DNA of 64,000 bases from Candidatus Kinetoplastibacterium blastocrithidii (ex Strigomonas culicis). GTDB lineage: Bacteria; Pseudomonadota; Gammaproteobacteria; Burkholderiales; Burkholderiaceae_B. Each line of letters starts with the position of its first letter. Position 1 is the first letter of the stretch. Under the pieces are notes generated by a model. The model searched no databases and had not been told where the DNA came from. It saw only the letters and a list, made by a program, of their open reading frames with translations. This document shows positions 10,995 through 21,369 of this stretch, piece after piece. The stretch covers positions 682,001 to 746,000 of the forward strand of contig NC_019814.1 of assembly GCF_000319245.1 (NCBI RefSeq), read 5' to 3'. The translations under genes and the position numbers were made by a program.

Positions 10995-11031
10995 AAATAT
11001 AATATTTGTTTATAGAATTAACAAAAATATG

Positions 11032-12009
11032 TCACATAACCAGAATGATCTTACCAACATGTTCTCCAGACTCCATAAGCTTATGGGAATCAATGACATT
11101 CTCAAATGGAATATATGAATAAGTCATTGGCCTTATCTCCCCTCTAGAGAACAAAGGCCAAACAACTTGACGCAATGATCTGGCAATCATATGTTTAAAT
11201 GCAACAGATTGTGGCCTTAGCATGGAACCAATCACAATAAGGCCTTTTTTTAAAATATATCCAGAGTTTATTGAGCTAAAAGCCCCACCTAATAATGCAA
11301 TAATTAACAATCTGCCGCCTCTAGATAAAATACTTAAATTACGGTCGAAATAATCTCCAGAAACCATATCCAAAATCACATTAACGCCATTACATTTAGT
11401 TATTCTATTAATCTCAGATACAAAATCTTCTGATCTGTAATTAATACATTTTATTGCGCCTATCGATTCAACAAAATTAACTTTTCTATCACTGCCAGCA
11501 GTTGCATAAACATTACATCCCAATGATTTAGCTAATTGTATAGCCATAACACCAACACCACTAGACCCTCCATGCACAAGCAAGGATTCTCCCTTTTTTA
11601 TTTTTCCTTTATCTACTAAATTACTCCAAGATGTAAATAACGCCTCTGGCAAACCTGCAGAATCTTCTAGACTTACATTAAGCGGTATAGGTAAACAATG
11701 CTTGACATTAGCTATACAATATTGGGCATAACCACCACCAGATACCAGCGCGCATACCTTGTCGCCGATAGAAAAACCACCTAGATGAGCATCGCCACTT
11801 ACAATTTCTCCGGAAATTTCAAGACCTAGGATATTAGAAACCCCAATAGGAGGCTTATAGAAGCCTTGGCGCTGAAAAATATCTGGCCTATTAACACCAG
11901 CAGCAGCAACCTTAATTAGGACTTCTCCTCTCCTGATTTCTGGAATAGAACGGTTGACCATAGAAAGAACATCAGGACCACCAAATTTAGTAATTTCTAT
12001 CGCTTTCAT
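11032..12009 (-). CDS. Zinc-independent NAD(P)H quinone oxidoreductase (PIG3/QOR family)
   Basis: This medium-chain dehydrogenase/reductase family member probably reduces quinones with NADPH. The 325-residue product has the N-terminal GroES-like domain (AAAGVNRPDIFQRQGFYKPP near residue 35) and the Rossmann motif LVHGGSSGVGVMAIQLAK near 140. Cysteine and histidine zinc ligands of alcohol dehydrogenases are missing, which points to the quinone oxidoreductase branch. The substrate cannot be told from sequence. It is first in the probable qor-tpiA-secG transcript; this neighbourhood also occurs in Bordetella-like genomes. Confidence 0.85.
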   Translation of the reverse strand: MKAIEITKFGGPDVLSMVNRSIPEIRRGEVLIKVAAAGVNRPDIFQRQGFYKPPIGVSNILGLEISGEIVSGDAHLGGFSIGDKVCALVSGGGYAQYCIANVKHCLPIPLNVSLEDSAGLPEALFTSWSNLVDKGKIKKGESLLVHGGSSGVGVMAIQLAKSLGCNVYATAGSDRKVNFVESIGAIKCINYRSEDFVSEINRITKCNGVNVILDMVSGDYFDRNLSILSRGGRLLIIALLGGAFSSINSGYILKKGLIVIGSMLRPQSVAFKHMIARSLRQVVWPLFSRGEIRPMTYSYIPFENVIDSHKLMESGEHVGKIILVM

Positions 12010-12102
12010 TTGATAAATAAAACAAACTTATAAAAACGAGGTTATGAATTATCTTATAAAACCAAAAATAACTCAATAACAAAGACCCACAAAAAATATA
12101 AT

Positions 12103-12190
12103 TGGCGGAAGCTCAGGGATTCGAACCCTGGGACCCTTTCAGATCTCTGGTTTTCAAGACCAGTGCAATCGACCACTCTGCCAAACTTCC
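12103..12190 (-). tRNA. tRNA-Ser (anticodon UGA)
   Basis: The minus strand begins GGAAGTTTGGCAGAGTGG and folds as a class II tRNA. The anticodon stem-loop CTGGT-CTTGAAA-ACCAG gives UGA. The long variable arm and T arm CAGGGTTCGAATCCCTG are normal. The discriminator is G, as expected for tRNA-Ser, and CCA is encoded at 12103-12105. Confidence 0.95.
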
Positions 12191-12360
12191 TAGACTATTA
12201 TTATATAATATAATAGTGAAATGTTGCTACATAACAGCTTATTTGTATAAAAAAAATAATATTTTCTGCATATCCATTAAATTCTCTTGGATATATTATA
12301 AAGCAATGATATATTTAAAAATCCTATAATAATAGATAGAACATATTATTTTATGCGTTT

Positions 12361-12445
12361 GCACCCATGGCGAAATTGGTAGACGCAAGGGACTTAAAAT
12401 CCCTCGCCGAAAGGCATGCCGGTTCGACTCCGGCTGGGTGCACCA
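12361..12445 (+). tRNA. tRNA-Leu (anticodon UAA)
   Basis: The sequence starts GCACCCATGGCGAAATTGG, and the acceptor arm pairs with CTGGGTGCACCA at the 3' end. The anticodon stem-loop AGGGA-CTTAAAA-TCCCT gives UAA. The D arm GGTAGACGC and long variable arm fit tRNA-Leu. It ends 3 bases before the convergent pnp stop codon, and it is divergent from tRNA-Ser(UGA) across about 170 AT-rich bases that hold TATAAT-like -10 candidates. Confidence 0.96.
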
Positions 12446-12448
12446 ATC

Positions 12449-14554
12449 TTATTCAAAATCATTTAGTGATTTTGCTGACAATCTAAGTCTACCTTTATCA
12501 TCAGACTCTATTACTTTCACCTTTATTCTTTGACCTGCAGATAATACTTCATTTATATTTTGAATGCGATGATTTGCTATTTCTGAAATATGCAAAAGGC
12601 CATCTTTTCCAGGGAAAAGTTGTACTATAGCACCAAAATCTAATATGCGATTAACCTTGCCTTCGTAAACTCCACCTATCTCCACTTCTGCTGTTAACTC
12701 AGTTATCCTATTTTGAGCCTCTTGAACATCATTTTCATTAACTCCAGATATAGTAACCAAACCATCATCAGAAATATCAATCTGCGTAGAAGTTTCTTCA
12801 GTTATACAACGTATTGTTGCTCCACCCTTACCTATAATATCTCTAATTTTCTCTGGATTAATGCGAATACTCAAAACTTTAGGAGAAAAAGAAGATAGTT
12901 CAGCGCGAGAAGAATTGATGCTATCTTTCATTTTACTTAGGATATGGAATCTGCCATCCTTGGCCTGATCTAAAGCTATTTTCATAATATCCCTGGTAAT
13001 TCCATGAATTTTAATATCCATCTGTAGTGCAGTAATACCATTTACTGTTCCTGCAACTTTAAAATCCATATCACCAAGATGATCCTCATCACCTAGAATA
13101 TCTGTCAGTATAGCGAATTTACTATCCTCTAGTATAAGACCCATCGCTACCCCAGCAACATGATTTCTAAAAGGCACTCCAGCATCCATCATAGCTAGGG
13201 ATCCACCACACACTGAAGCCATAGATGATGATCCATTAGATTCAGTTATCTCAGACACCAATCTTATTGTGTACTGAAACTCCTTGGGATCAGGCAAAGA
13301 AGACAATAAGGCTCTTTTTGCTAAACAACCATGTCCTATTTCTCTTCTTTTAGGAACACCTATCCTTCCAATCTCTCCTGTTGCAAAAGGCGGCATATTA
13401 TAGTGAAATATAAACCTATCGCGATACTCTTCATTCAAGGATTCTATGATCTGCTCGTCTTGTTTTGTTCCTAATGCAACAACAACAAGCGCTTGTGTTT
13501 CCCCTCTAGTAAACAAAGCACTACCGTGAGCACGAGGTAAAATACCCAGTTTTATATCAATAGGACGAACAGTACGAGTATCCCTACCATCAATTCTTGG
13601 CTCTCCATTTAATATTTTCTCTCTAACAATCTTTGATTCTAGATCAAATAATAAGCCATCTATTTCAGTATCACCCGGGATAGTATTCCTAGAATGCACA
13701 TAATCATTCCTAATAGAACTCTTAACGAAAGATCTTATCTCTTCTAGTTTTAGATGTCTTTCTTTCTTTTCGCGATAACTATAAGCTAATGATAATTTTT
13801 CTAAAGCAATTTTTGAAATATAGGAGATTAAACTACTATCTTTTACCGCAGGAATCCATTCTATACTGTCTTTGCCTGCCAATGAAACAAGATCATTAAT
13901 ATTATCAATGACGATTTGCATGTTTTTGTGGCCAAACATAATGGCATCTAAAATAGAATCTTCTGAAAGCTCATTAGCACTTGACTCGACCATCAAAACA
14001 GCATCTACTGTTCCTGCTACAATTAGATCCAATTCTGAAGACTTTATCTGAGTCTTAGTTGGGTTTAAAACATACATACCATCTATAAATCCAACACGAG
14101 CAGCTCCGATAGGCCCATGAAAAGGAACACCAGAAAGAGATAAAGCAGCAGCAGAGCCTATTATGGAAGGAATGTCGGGATCTATGTCAGGATCAACCGA
14201 TAAAACATGCACAACAACGTGTACGTCATTATAAAAACCATCAGGGAATAAAGGTCTTAGCGGCCTATCAATCAATCTTGAGATCAATATCTCCTTTTCT
14301 GATGACTTTCCTTCTCTTTTAAAGAAACCTCCTGGAATTTTTCCAGCAGCATAAGATTTTTCAATATAGTCCACAGTTAATGGGAAAAAACTTTGCCCAT
14401 CCTTAACTTCTCTACTAGCAACAACAGTAGCTAGAATTACAGTATCACCCATCGAAACCAATACAGATCCAGATGCTTGTCGAGCTATCTCGCCAGTCTC
14501 AATGGTAACTTTATGTTGTCCATATTGGAATGTTTTAGTCATTTTATTAAACAT
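12449..14554 (-). CDS. pnp: Polyribonucleotide nucleotidyltransferase (PNPase)
   Basis: This is a trimeric 3'-5' phosphorolytic exoribonuclease of the RNA degradosome. The 701-residue protein has two RNase PH domains separated by an alpha-helical domain, then a KH domain ([15 protein letters not shown] near residue 565) and an S1 domain ([20 protein letters not shown] near 630). The catalytic aspartates lie in [11 protein letters not shown] near residue 495. I chose the ATG at 14554 because AAGGA stands about nine bases ahead; Met5 lacks one. It follows rpsO across a strong hairpin terminator, the classical rpsO-pnp arrangement, so part of pnp expression likely comes from read-through. Confidence 0.97.
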   Translation of the reverse strand: MFNKMTKTFQYGQHKVTIETGEIARQASGSVLVSMGDTVILATVVASREVKDGQSFFPLTVDYIEKSYAAGKIPGGFFKREGKSSEKEILISRLIDRPLRPLFPDGFYNDVHVVVHVLSVDPDIDPDIPSIIGSAAALSLSGVPFHGPIGAARVGFIDGMYVLNPTKTQIKSSELDLIVAGTVDAVLMVESSANELSEDSILDAIMFGHKNMQIVIDNINDLVSLAGKDSIEWIPAVKDSSLISYISKIALEKLSLAYSYREKKERHLKLEEIRSFVKSSIRNDYVHSRNTIPGDTEIDGLLFDLESKIVREKILNGEPRIDGRDTRTVRPIDIKLGILPRAHGSALFTRGETQALVVVALGTKQDEQIIESLNEEYRDRFIFHYNMPPFATGEIGRIGVPKRREIGHGCLAKRALLSSLPDPKEFQYTIRLVSEITESNGSSSMASVCGGSLAMMDAGVPFRNHVAGVAMGLILEDSKFAILTDILGDEDHLGDMDFKVAGTVNGITALQMDIKIHGITRDIMKIALDQAKDGRFHILSKMKDSINSSRAELSSFSPKVLSIRINPEKIRDIIGKGGATIRCITEETSTQIDISDDGLVTISGVNENDVQEAQNRITELTAEVEIGGVYEGKVNRILDFGAIVQLFPGKDGLLHISEIANHRIQNINEVLSAGQRIKVKVIESDDKGRLRLSAKSLNDFE

Positions 14555-14570
14555 GACAAATATTCCTTAC

Positions 14571-14602
14571 AAAAAACCGTGGTTAGTTTCACTGACCACG
14601 GT
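14571..14602 (-). terminator. Terminator/attenuator between rpsO and pnp
   Basis: A 12-bp stem (14576-14587 with 14591-14602, one G-T pair) closed by a three-base loop is followed on the minus strand by a run of T at 14571-14575. It sits directly after rpsO and before pnp, where E. coli also has an intercistronic terminator. The ribosome-binding site of pnp lies just beyond the T run. Confidence 0.88.
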
Positions 14603-14618
14603 GCTTTAATATAAATAA

Positions 14619-14888
14619 TTATTTACGCAAACTTAACCTGTCTATTAAAGATCGATATGAATCAGGATTACGGTCTTTTAAATAAACTAATAACTTCCTA
14701 CGTCTACTAACCATTTTTAACAAACCACGACGCGAATGGTGATCCTTAATATGTTTTTTAAAATGATGTGTTAGCTCATTAATGCGAGCCGTTAATAGAG
14801 CAACTTGAACTTCTGGGGAGCCAGTATCACTGCTGCTACGCTGAAATTGAGATACTATATCGCTCTTTTTTATATCTGATACAGACAT
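14619..14888 (-). CDS. rpsO: 30S ribosomal protein S15 (bacterial uS15)
   Basis: S15 binds 16S rRNA early in assembly of the 30S platform. The 89-residue product is the standard length and keeps the RNA-binding blocks ([16 protein letters not shown] near residue 21, and [21 protein letters not shown] near residue 50). AAGAGG lies five bases before the ATG. In E. coli S15 represses its own translation through a leader pseudoknot; the leader here also has hairpin potential with an SD-complementary loop. It is followed by a terminator and then pnp. Confidence 0.97.
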   Translation of the reverse strand: MSVSDIKKSDIVSQFQRSSSDTGSPEVQVALLTARINELTHHFKKHIKDHHSRRGLLKMVSRRRKLLVYLKDRNPDSYRSLIDRLSLRK

Positions 14889-14893
14889 TTATG

Positions 14894-14934
14894 CCTCTTA
14901 AAGGAACATGCTTTAAAACTGAGGTGTTTTAAAG
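14894..14934 (-). promoter_or_regulatory. Candidate S15-responsive leader of rpsO
   Basis: On the minus strand CTTTAAAAC (14926-14934) and GTTTTAAAG (14911-14919) form a 9-bp stem with loop ACCTCA. The loop's CCTC is complementary to GAGG in the rpsO ribosome-binding site (14894-14897). An alternative 6-bp hairpin pairs TTAAAG (14911-14916) with CTTTAA (14898-14903). The pairing is seen directly; regulation by S15 is inferred by analogy with known rpsO leaders. Confidence 0.45.
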
Positions 14935-15219
14935 TGATTAAAATAAAAATAACCTTAAGTTTTAATTATATACAATTTATTAAACAACAAAATATAAAAT
15001 AACCTAAAACTTACATCTTATTATAAATATTTATAATTTAGCAATTATTTATGCAAAATATTAATTGCAACAATCAATCAATATTAAATGTATACAAACA
15101 AGCATTAAATCTTTTTAATAGAAAACAAAAAATGAAAATGCAAATAATTAGAAAATTCTAGAAAGTAAATTATAAGTATAGTTATGATACAAGGAGCACT
15201 ATGGTAATTACTATTAATC
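14935..15219. other. AT-rich intergenic region between rpsO and ilvC
   Basis: Between the rpsO leader and the ilvC terminator I see no gene, RNA or repeat. It should hold the rpsO promoter on the minus strand; a TATAAT near 14970 is a possible -10 box, but no good -35 box is visible. Confidence 0.5.
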
Positions 15220-15257
15220 AAAAAACAGCACATACCCAAATAATAGGATAAGTGCTG
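15220..15257 (-). terminator. Rho-independent terminator after ilvC
   Basis: On the minus strand CAGCACTTATCC and GGGTATGTGCTG form a 12-bp stem with one mismatch and one G-T pair around an 8-base loop, followed directly by six T residues (15220-15225). It lies 26 bases past the ilvC stop and ends the ilvIHC transcript. Confidence 0.85.
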
Positions 15258-15283
15258 CAAAAACAAAGACAAAGAACTCTATA

Positions 15284-16845
<1,562 letters not shown>

Positions 16846-16856
16846 ATACAATCACC

Positions 16857-18575
16857 CTATAAATCTTCAGGACCGAGCAGCATTTCAGTCAATCCACGAC
16901 CAGCTTTTACCATAGGCCAAACATTCTCTGTACGATCAGTAATAAAATCCATAAATACTAAACGATCCCTATGCTTAGTAAAAGCTTCTCTTAATGCGGG
17001 CTCAATATCAGATGGCTTTTCAATACGAATGCCGATATGCCCATAAGACTCAGCAAGCTTAACAAAGTCCGGTAAAGACTCCATATATGATTGTGAATAT
17101 CGAGACCCATAATCAATTTCTTGCCACTGACGAACCATCCCCAAGAATCGATTATTAAGGCAAATTATTTTGGGAGTTAGATTATATTGGAGACAAGTAG
17201 ACATCTCTTGTATATTCATTTGAATAGATGCTTCTCCAGTTACAACTGCTATATCAACATTTGGGTTAGCCTTTTGTACACCCATAGCATATGGAAGACC
17301 AACACCCATAGTTCCCAATCCGCCAGAATTTATCCAGCGTCTAGGGCTACGAAACCCATAATACTGAGCCGTCCACATCTGATGCTGACCAACATCAGAT
17401 GTTACAATAGCATTACCACCAGTCACCTCCCACAATTTTTCAATCACAAACTGAGGCTTAATAACATTATCAGAATTGGAATATTTCTTACTGTTTTTAG
17501 CGCGCCATTCTTTAATCTGATCCCACCACTTTTTAGTTGATGCCTGCTTAGCAGCAATAGATCTTAGGTAATCAACTTGCTCAATGATATTAACCAAGAC
17601 ATCTTTAACATCTCCAACTATAGGAACGTCAACTCTAACGCGTTTAGAAATAGAAGATGGATCTATGTCTATATGAATTATTTTCCTAGAGTTTTGATTG
17701 AAATGTTTTACATTACCAACAACTCTATCATCAAAACGCGTTCCAACAGCAAGAACAACGTCACTATTCTGTAGTGCAAAATTGGCCTCATAAGAACCAT
17801 GCATGCCAGGCATACCGAGACACTGTGGATCATCAAAAGCCACTGCCCCTAAACCCATCAAAGTGTTAACACAAGGCGCCCCCAACTTTAGCAACAAGTC
17901 CCTAAGTTCACTGGATGCATTAGATAGAACCACCCCTCCACCAATGTATACTATGGGACGCTCAGCCGAAAGGAGTATCTGAGCTGCCTTTCTTACTTGA
18001 CCTTGATGACCCTTAATTACAGGAGCATAAGATCGCATTAAAACTGCTTCTTTAGAAGGAGAATACTTGCACCTTGCTGCAGTAATATTTTTAGGAATAT
18101 CTATTAATACTGGGCCAGGTCTACCCGTTGTTGCTATATAGAAAGCACGTCGTATAGTATCAGCAAGATTTTTTACATCTCTAACTAAAAAATTATGTTT
18201 GACACAAGGACGAGTAATGCCTATAGTATCACATTCCTGAAAAGCATCCTCTCCAATCACTTCACTAGAAACCTGTCCGCTAATAATGATCATTGGAATA
18301 GAATCCATATATGCCGTTGCTATCCCCGTGATAGCATTAGTGGCTCCTGGGCCACTGGTAACAATACAGACGCCAATTTTCTGAGACGACCTAGAGTAAG
18401 CATCAGCAGCATGAACCGCAGCTTGCTCGTGCCTTACGAGAATATGTTGAAATTTATCCTGTTTAAAAATCGCATCATAAATGTACAAAACTGCTCCGCC
18501 TGGATAACCAAAAACATGTTCAACTCCATGCTCTGCCAAACAATGTACAAGTACATCAGCTCCATTCATTTCCAT
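16857..18575 (-). CDS. ilvI: Acetolactate (acetohydroxyacid) synthase catalytic subunit
   Basis: This thiamine-diphosphate and FAD enzyme condenses pyruvate with pyruvate or 2-oxobutyrate, the first common step of branched-chain amino acid synthesis. The 572-residue protein has the N-terminal domain with HVFGYPGGAVLYIYD and the catalytic glutamate in VRHEQAAVHAADAYSR near residue 49, a central FAD domain, and the C-terminal ThDP domain. In the metal motif the usual GDG reads GEA, a variant I recall from beta-proteobacterial homologues, so not a defect. It could equally be called ilvB. It heads the ilvI-ilvH-ilvC transcript. Confidence 0.96.
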   Translation of the reverse strand: MEMNGADVLVHCLAEHGVEHVFGYPGGAVLYIYDAIFKQDKFQHILVRHEQAAVHAADAYSRSSQKIGVCIVTSGPGATNAITGIATAYMDSIPMIIISGQVSSEVIGEDAFQECDTIGITRPCVKHNFLVRDVKNLADTIRRAFYIATTGRPGPVLIDIPKNITAARCKYSPSKEAVLMRSYAPVIKGHQGQVRKAAQILLSAERPIVYIGGGVVLSNASSELRDLLLKLGAPCVNTLMGLGAVAFDDPQCLGMPGMHGSYEANFALQNSDVVLAVGTRFDDRVVGNVKHFNQNSRKIIHIDIDPSSISKRVRVDVPIVGDVKDVLVNIIEQVDYLRSIAAKQASTKKWWDQIKEWRAKNSKKYSNSDNVIKPQFVIEKLWEVTGGNAIVTSDVGQHQMWTAQYYGFRSPRRWINSGGLGTMGVGLPYAMGVQKANPNVDIAVVTGEASIQMNIQEMSTCLQYNLTPKIICLNNRFLGMVRQWQEIDYGSRYSQSYMESLPDFVKLAESYGHIGIRIEKPSDIEPALREAFTKHRDRLVFMDFITDRTENVWPMVKAGRGLTEMLLGPEDL

Positions 18576-18970
18576 TATTTATTTTCCCTTCAATACAAGT
18601 TCGGCCCCAAAAGATTCTCATATCTATAGCAAAGATAACCAAACAGGAATTGTTTTTTTAAACGCCAGATGTTTTTATGAAAATAGTAAGACCATTAATA
18701 ACTTCGGGATAAAAAATAAACACCAGTTTGTCTTAGGGCATCGAACAACCGTCAATGACGTACAAGATCGAAATGAAAGCCCTGGCAAATGCTCATGACA
18801 TAACCAAAAGCAACTTTTGCAATAATATACAAAATTCCACAAATCAACACTCTGTTTTATGATAAAAAACAGGAAGATATAAAAAAGCAACGATTCGCCG
18901 CATTAGATTAGATTATAAACTATTTCCTAAAAAATGGATAAGATAATTTGTCAAAAGATTGTCACTTGTG
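18576..18970. other. Intergenic region between ilvI and yaaA, possible gene remnant
   Basis: About 395 bases without a recognisable gene. The middle (about 18720-18800) is less AT-rich than other spacers here, which may mark a decayed gene. A 71-codon open frame on the minus strand (18675-18890) has no family features, an odd composition rich in Phe, Cys and Leu, and no visible start signal, so I do not call it. The ilv promoter should lie in the part nearest 18576. No leader peptide rich in Ile, Val or Leu codons was seen. Confidence 0.4.
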
Positions 18971-19729
18971 CTATTTTTTTCTAAAAAATAAACATTCATT
19001 ATTAGAAGCGATATCATCGTATTCGTAGCCATCATAAGAGAATTTTTTTAAATCATTGATGCTCCCTATCTTATTAGTTATAACATATCTAGCCATAAGG
19101 CCTCTTAGCATTTTCGCATTAACTCCAATAATTTTCCATCTGTCGATTTTATATTCTTGAAATACACAATTAACTATACTAGCATTAACTTTGTTTAGAT
19201 CTATAGCATTAAAATACTCATTAGATGATAAATTTACTAAGAAGTTTAGCTTCTTCTTTTTTATTTCGTTATTAATAAAATCTGTAATAGCACTACTCCA
19301 GAATGCATACAGATTCTTAAAATCTAAAATTTGTATTTTTGAGCTCATTTCTAATCTATATGGCTTTATAAAGTCTAAAGGACGTAAAATACCAAACAAT
19401 CCACTTAAAATTAACAAATGATCTTGAGCCCAAAAGAAATCTTCCAAGTTAAAATTAGATATATTCAGAGCCCTATAAACACTCCCCTTAAAGATAGATA
19501 ATGCATGGAATTCTGATAATGCATTCCAATTTGAATAATAAGCAAAAACAGATCTAGCCAAATTCACTTTTATTTTCAAAATATCAGACAACTCAATCAA
19601 AGATCTTTCTCTTAATTCTTTTACTAACATAAGACTTTCTTTAAAGAAAAATGGCCTTGTATTCCACTTTATCATGGAAGTAGTATTAGTTAGATTAAGG
19701 GACTTAGAAGGGGAAATCAGCAATAACAA
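18971..19729 (-). CDS. yaaA: YaaA family peroxide stress protein (DUF328)
   Basis: YaaA limits iron-driven oxidative damage in E. coli and its structure suggests DNA binding. The 252-residue product has the N-terminal LLLISPSKSLNL, RARSVFAYYSNWNAL-like core and the LSGLFGILRPLDFIKPYRLEM block typical of the family. The start is a TTG at 19729; GAGGAG stands eight bases ahead and no ATG fits the family N terminus. It stands alone, with an rRNA-free AT-rich gap on one side and tRNA-Ser(CGA) divergent on the other. It is basic and AT-biased but appears complete. Confidence 0.9.
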   Translation of the reverse strand: MLLLISPSKSLNLTNTTSMIKWNTRPFFFKESLMLVKELRERSLIELSDILKIKVNLARSVFAYYSNWNALSEFHALSIFKGSVYRALNISNFNLEDFFWAQDHLLILSGLFGILRPLDFIKPYRLEMSSKIQILDFKNLYAFWSSAITDFINNEIKKKKLNFLVNLSSNEYFNAIDLNKVNASIVNCVFQEYKIDRWKIIGVNAKMLRGLMARYVITNKIGSINDLKKFSYDGYEYDDIASNNECLFFRKK

Positions 19730-19879
19730 TCTTCAAACTCCTCATTGTTAGATAATCCTAGATAAAAAATAGTCTTCATCTTATGATAATAATCTTAAAA
19801 ACTTAATTGACTATACATAAACAACATATTAGTATCGGACAATAAAGTATAGTTTCAAAATGATTTCACATATAACACA

Positions 19880-19970
19880 GGAGAGATGGCAGAGCGGTCT
19901 AATGCACCTGACTCGAAATCAGGAGTATGCTATTTGTGTACCGTGGGTTCAAATCCCACTCTCTCCGCCA
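19880..19970 (+). tRNA. tRNA-Ser (anticodon CGA)
   Basis: The sequence begins GGAGAGATGGCAGAGCGG and ends CTCTCCGCCA with CCA encoded. The anticodon stem-loop CCTGA-CTCGAAA-TCAGG gives CGA. The long variable arm and discriminator G agree with tRNA-Ser. It lies 10 bases from the convergent serS stop codon. Confidence 0.95.
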
Positions 19971-19980
19971 ACTTGGTTAA

Positions 19981-21324
19981 CTAGCATGATGGCTCCATTA
20001 TTTCCATGCCACCCATATATGACCGTAAGACACTTGGAACAATTACACTACCATCTGATTGCTGGTAATTTTCAAGAATAGCAACTAGAGTTCTTCCAAT
20101 GGCTAAACCAGATCCATTTATAGTATGCAAATAGCTGGTATTTCCATTTTTATCACGAAAACGAGCTTTCATTCTTCTCGCTTGGAATGCTTCACAGTTT
20201 GAAACAGATGAAATCTCTCTCCAGTTACTTTGTGAAGGCAACCAAACTTCTAAATCATATGTTTTTGAAGAACAAAACCCCATATCGCCAGAACAAAGCA
20301 AGACTACTCTATATGGAATATTTAATGACCGCAAAACCAGTTCAGCATGCCCTAATACCTCCTCTAAAGCATCATATGAAAAGTCTGGGTGAACTATTTG
20401 CACCAACTCAACTTTATCAAACTGATGCTGACGAATCAGACCTCTAACATCACGCCCACCACTGCCTGCTTCTGATCTAAAGCATGGGGTGCATGCAGTT
20501 AGCTTAATCGGGAGACTATCCACTGGTATTATAGATCCAGAAACAGTGCTAACTAATGTTATCTCTGATGTTGATATAAGATACTGATCATCATTAGAAT
20601 CATTATTATCTACATTGTCATTTTGCTTAAATTCTCCTTGCCGCACTGAAAACATGTCTTCCTTGAATTTTGGCAATTGACCACTTCCAAAAAGAGTATT
20701 CGAATTGACTATACATGGGGTATAGCATTCTTCATATCCATGATTCTTAGTATGAAGATCTAACATGAATTGAGACAGAGCTCTATGCAATAATGCTATC
20801 TTTCCCTTCATAAATGAAAAACGAGAACCAGTCATTCTTGAGGCCAAATCAAGATCTAAACCAAGAGACTCCCCTAAAACCACATGATCTTTAGGAATAA
20901 AACTGAAAGGATTTGGCTCATTATTAATAGACACTCCATTAGGAAGCCATCTTCTAATCTCAGTATTATCTGAAGAATTTAATCCTATAGGGACGCTTTT
21001 ATGAGGGATATTAGGTATAGAATATAAGAAATCATTTATATCTTTATTTAAAGAAGATAATTTGTCCTCAAGATTTTTAAGAGCAACCGGTATGACTTGG
21101 GATTCAATAATCAGATCCCCAACATCTAATCCTTTAGCTTTAAGCTGACCAACCTGCCTTGCCAAATGATTTCTTTTAGACTGTAATATCTCTGTTTCTT
21201 GTTGTATATTTTTTCGACAACTATCTAAATATTCAAACTTTGAAGAATCCAGAAAAAAACCACGTGTTTTTAATAAATCAGCTATCTGATCTAATTCTTT
21301 ACGTAAAAGACTTGTATCTAACAT
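19981..21324 (-). CDS. serS: Seryl-tRNA synthetase
   Basis: This class II synthetase charges tRNA-Ser. The 447-residue protein has the N-terminal antiparallel coiled-coil arm (about residues 30-100) that holds the long variable arm of tRNA-Ser, followed by the catalytic core with motif 2 (CFRSEAGSGGRDVRGLIRQH near residue 272) and motif 3 (GSGLAIGRTLVAILENYQQ near 402). A short poly-Asn/Asp insertion (DNVDNNDSNDD near residue 235) looks like AT-driven low-complexity expansion in a surface loop. It lies downstream of rarA, with lolA and ftsK further upstream, as in many proteobacteria. Confidence 0.97.
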   Translation of the reverse strand: MLDTSLLRKELDQIADLLKTRGFFLDSSKFEYLDSCRKNIQQETEILQSKRNHLARQVGQLKAKGLDVGDLIIESQVIPVALKNLEDKLSSLNKDINDFLYSIPNIPHKSVPIGLNSSDNTEIRRWLPNGVSINNEPNPFSFIPKDHVVLGESLGLDLDLASRMTGSRFSFMKGKIALLHRALSQFMLDLHTKNHGYEECYTPCIVNSNTLFGSGQLPKFKEDMFSVRQGEFKQNDNVDNNDSNDDQYLISTSEITLVSTVSGSIIPVDSLPIKLTACTPCFRSEAGSGGRDVRGLIRQHQFDKVELVQIVHPDFSYDALEEVLGHAELVLRSLNIPYRVVLLCSGDMGFCSSKTYDLEVWLPSQSNWREISSVSNCEAFQARRMKARFRDKNGNTSYLHTINGSGLAIGRTLVAILENYQQSDGSVIVPSVLRSYMGGMEIMEPSC

Positions 21325-21369
21325 TTTTCTCTACAAATAATAAAAAATTAAAAAATATCACTATCGAGA

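Noticed and set aside
15201-15251. 16-codon frame with AAGGAG ahead of an ATG on the plus strand
   Set aside because: It overlaps the ilvC terminator on the other strand and ends after 16 residues; no sign of coding use.
16857-18575. GEA in place of GDG in the ThDP motif of IlvI as a sign of decay
   Set aside because: I recall Glu at this position in intact beta-proteobacterial homologues, so it is most likely a lineage variant.
18675-18890. 71-codon open frame on the minus strand between ilvI and yaaA
   Set aside because: Composition rich in Phe, Cys and Leu, no family resemblance and no clear start signal; typical of chance open frames in AT-rich DNA.
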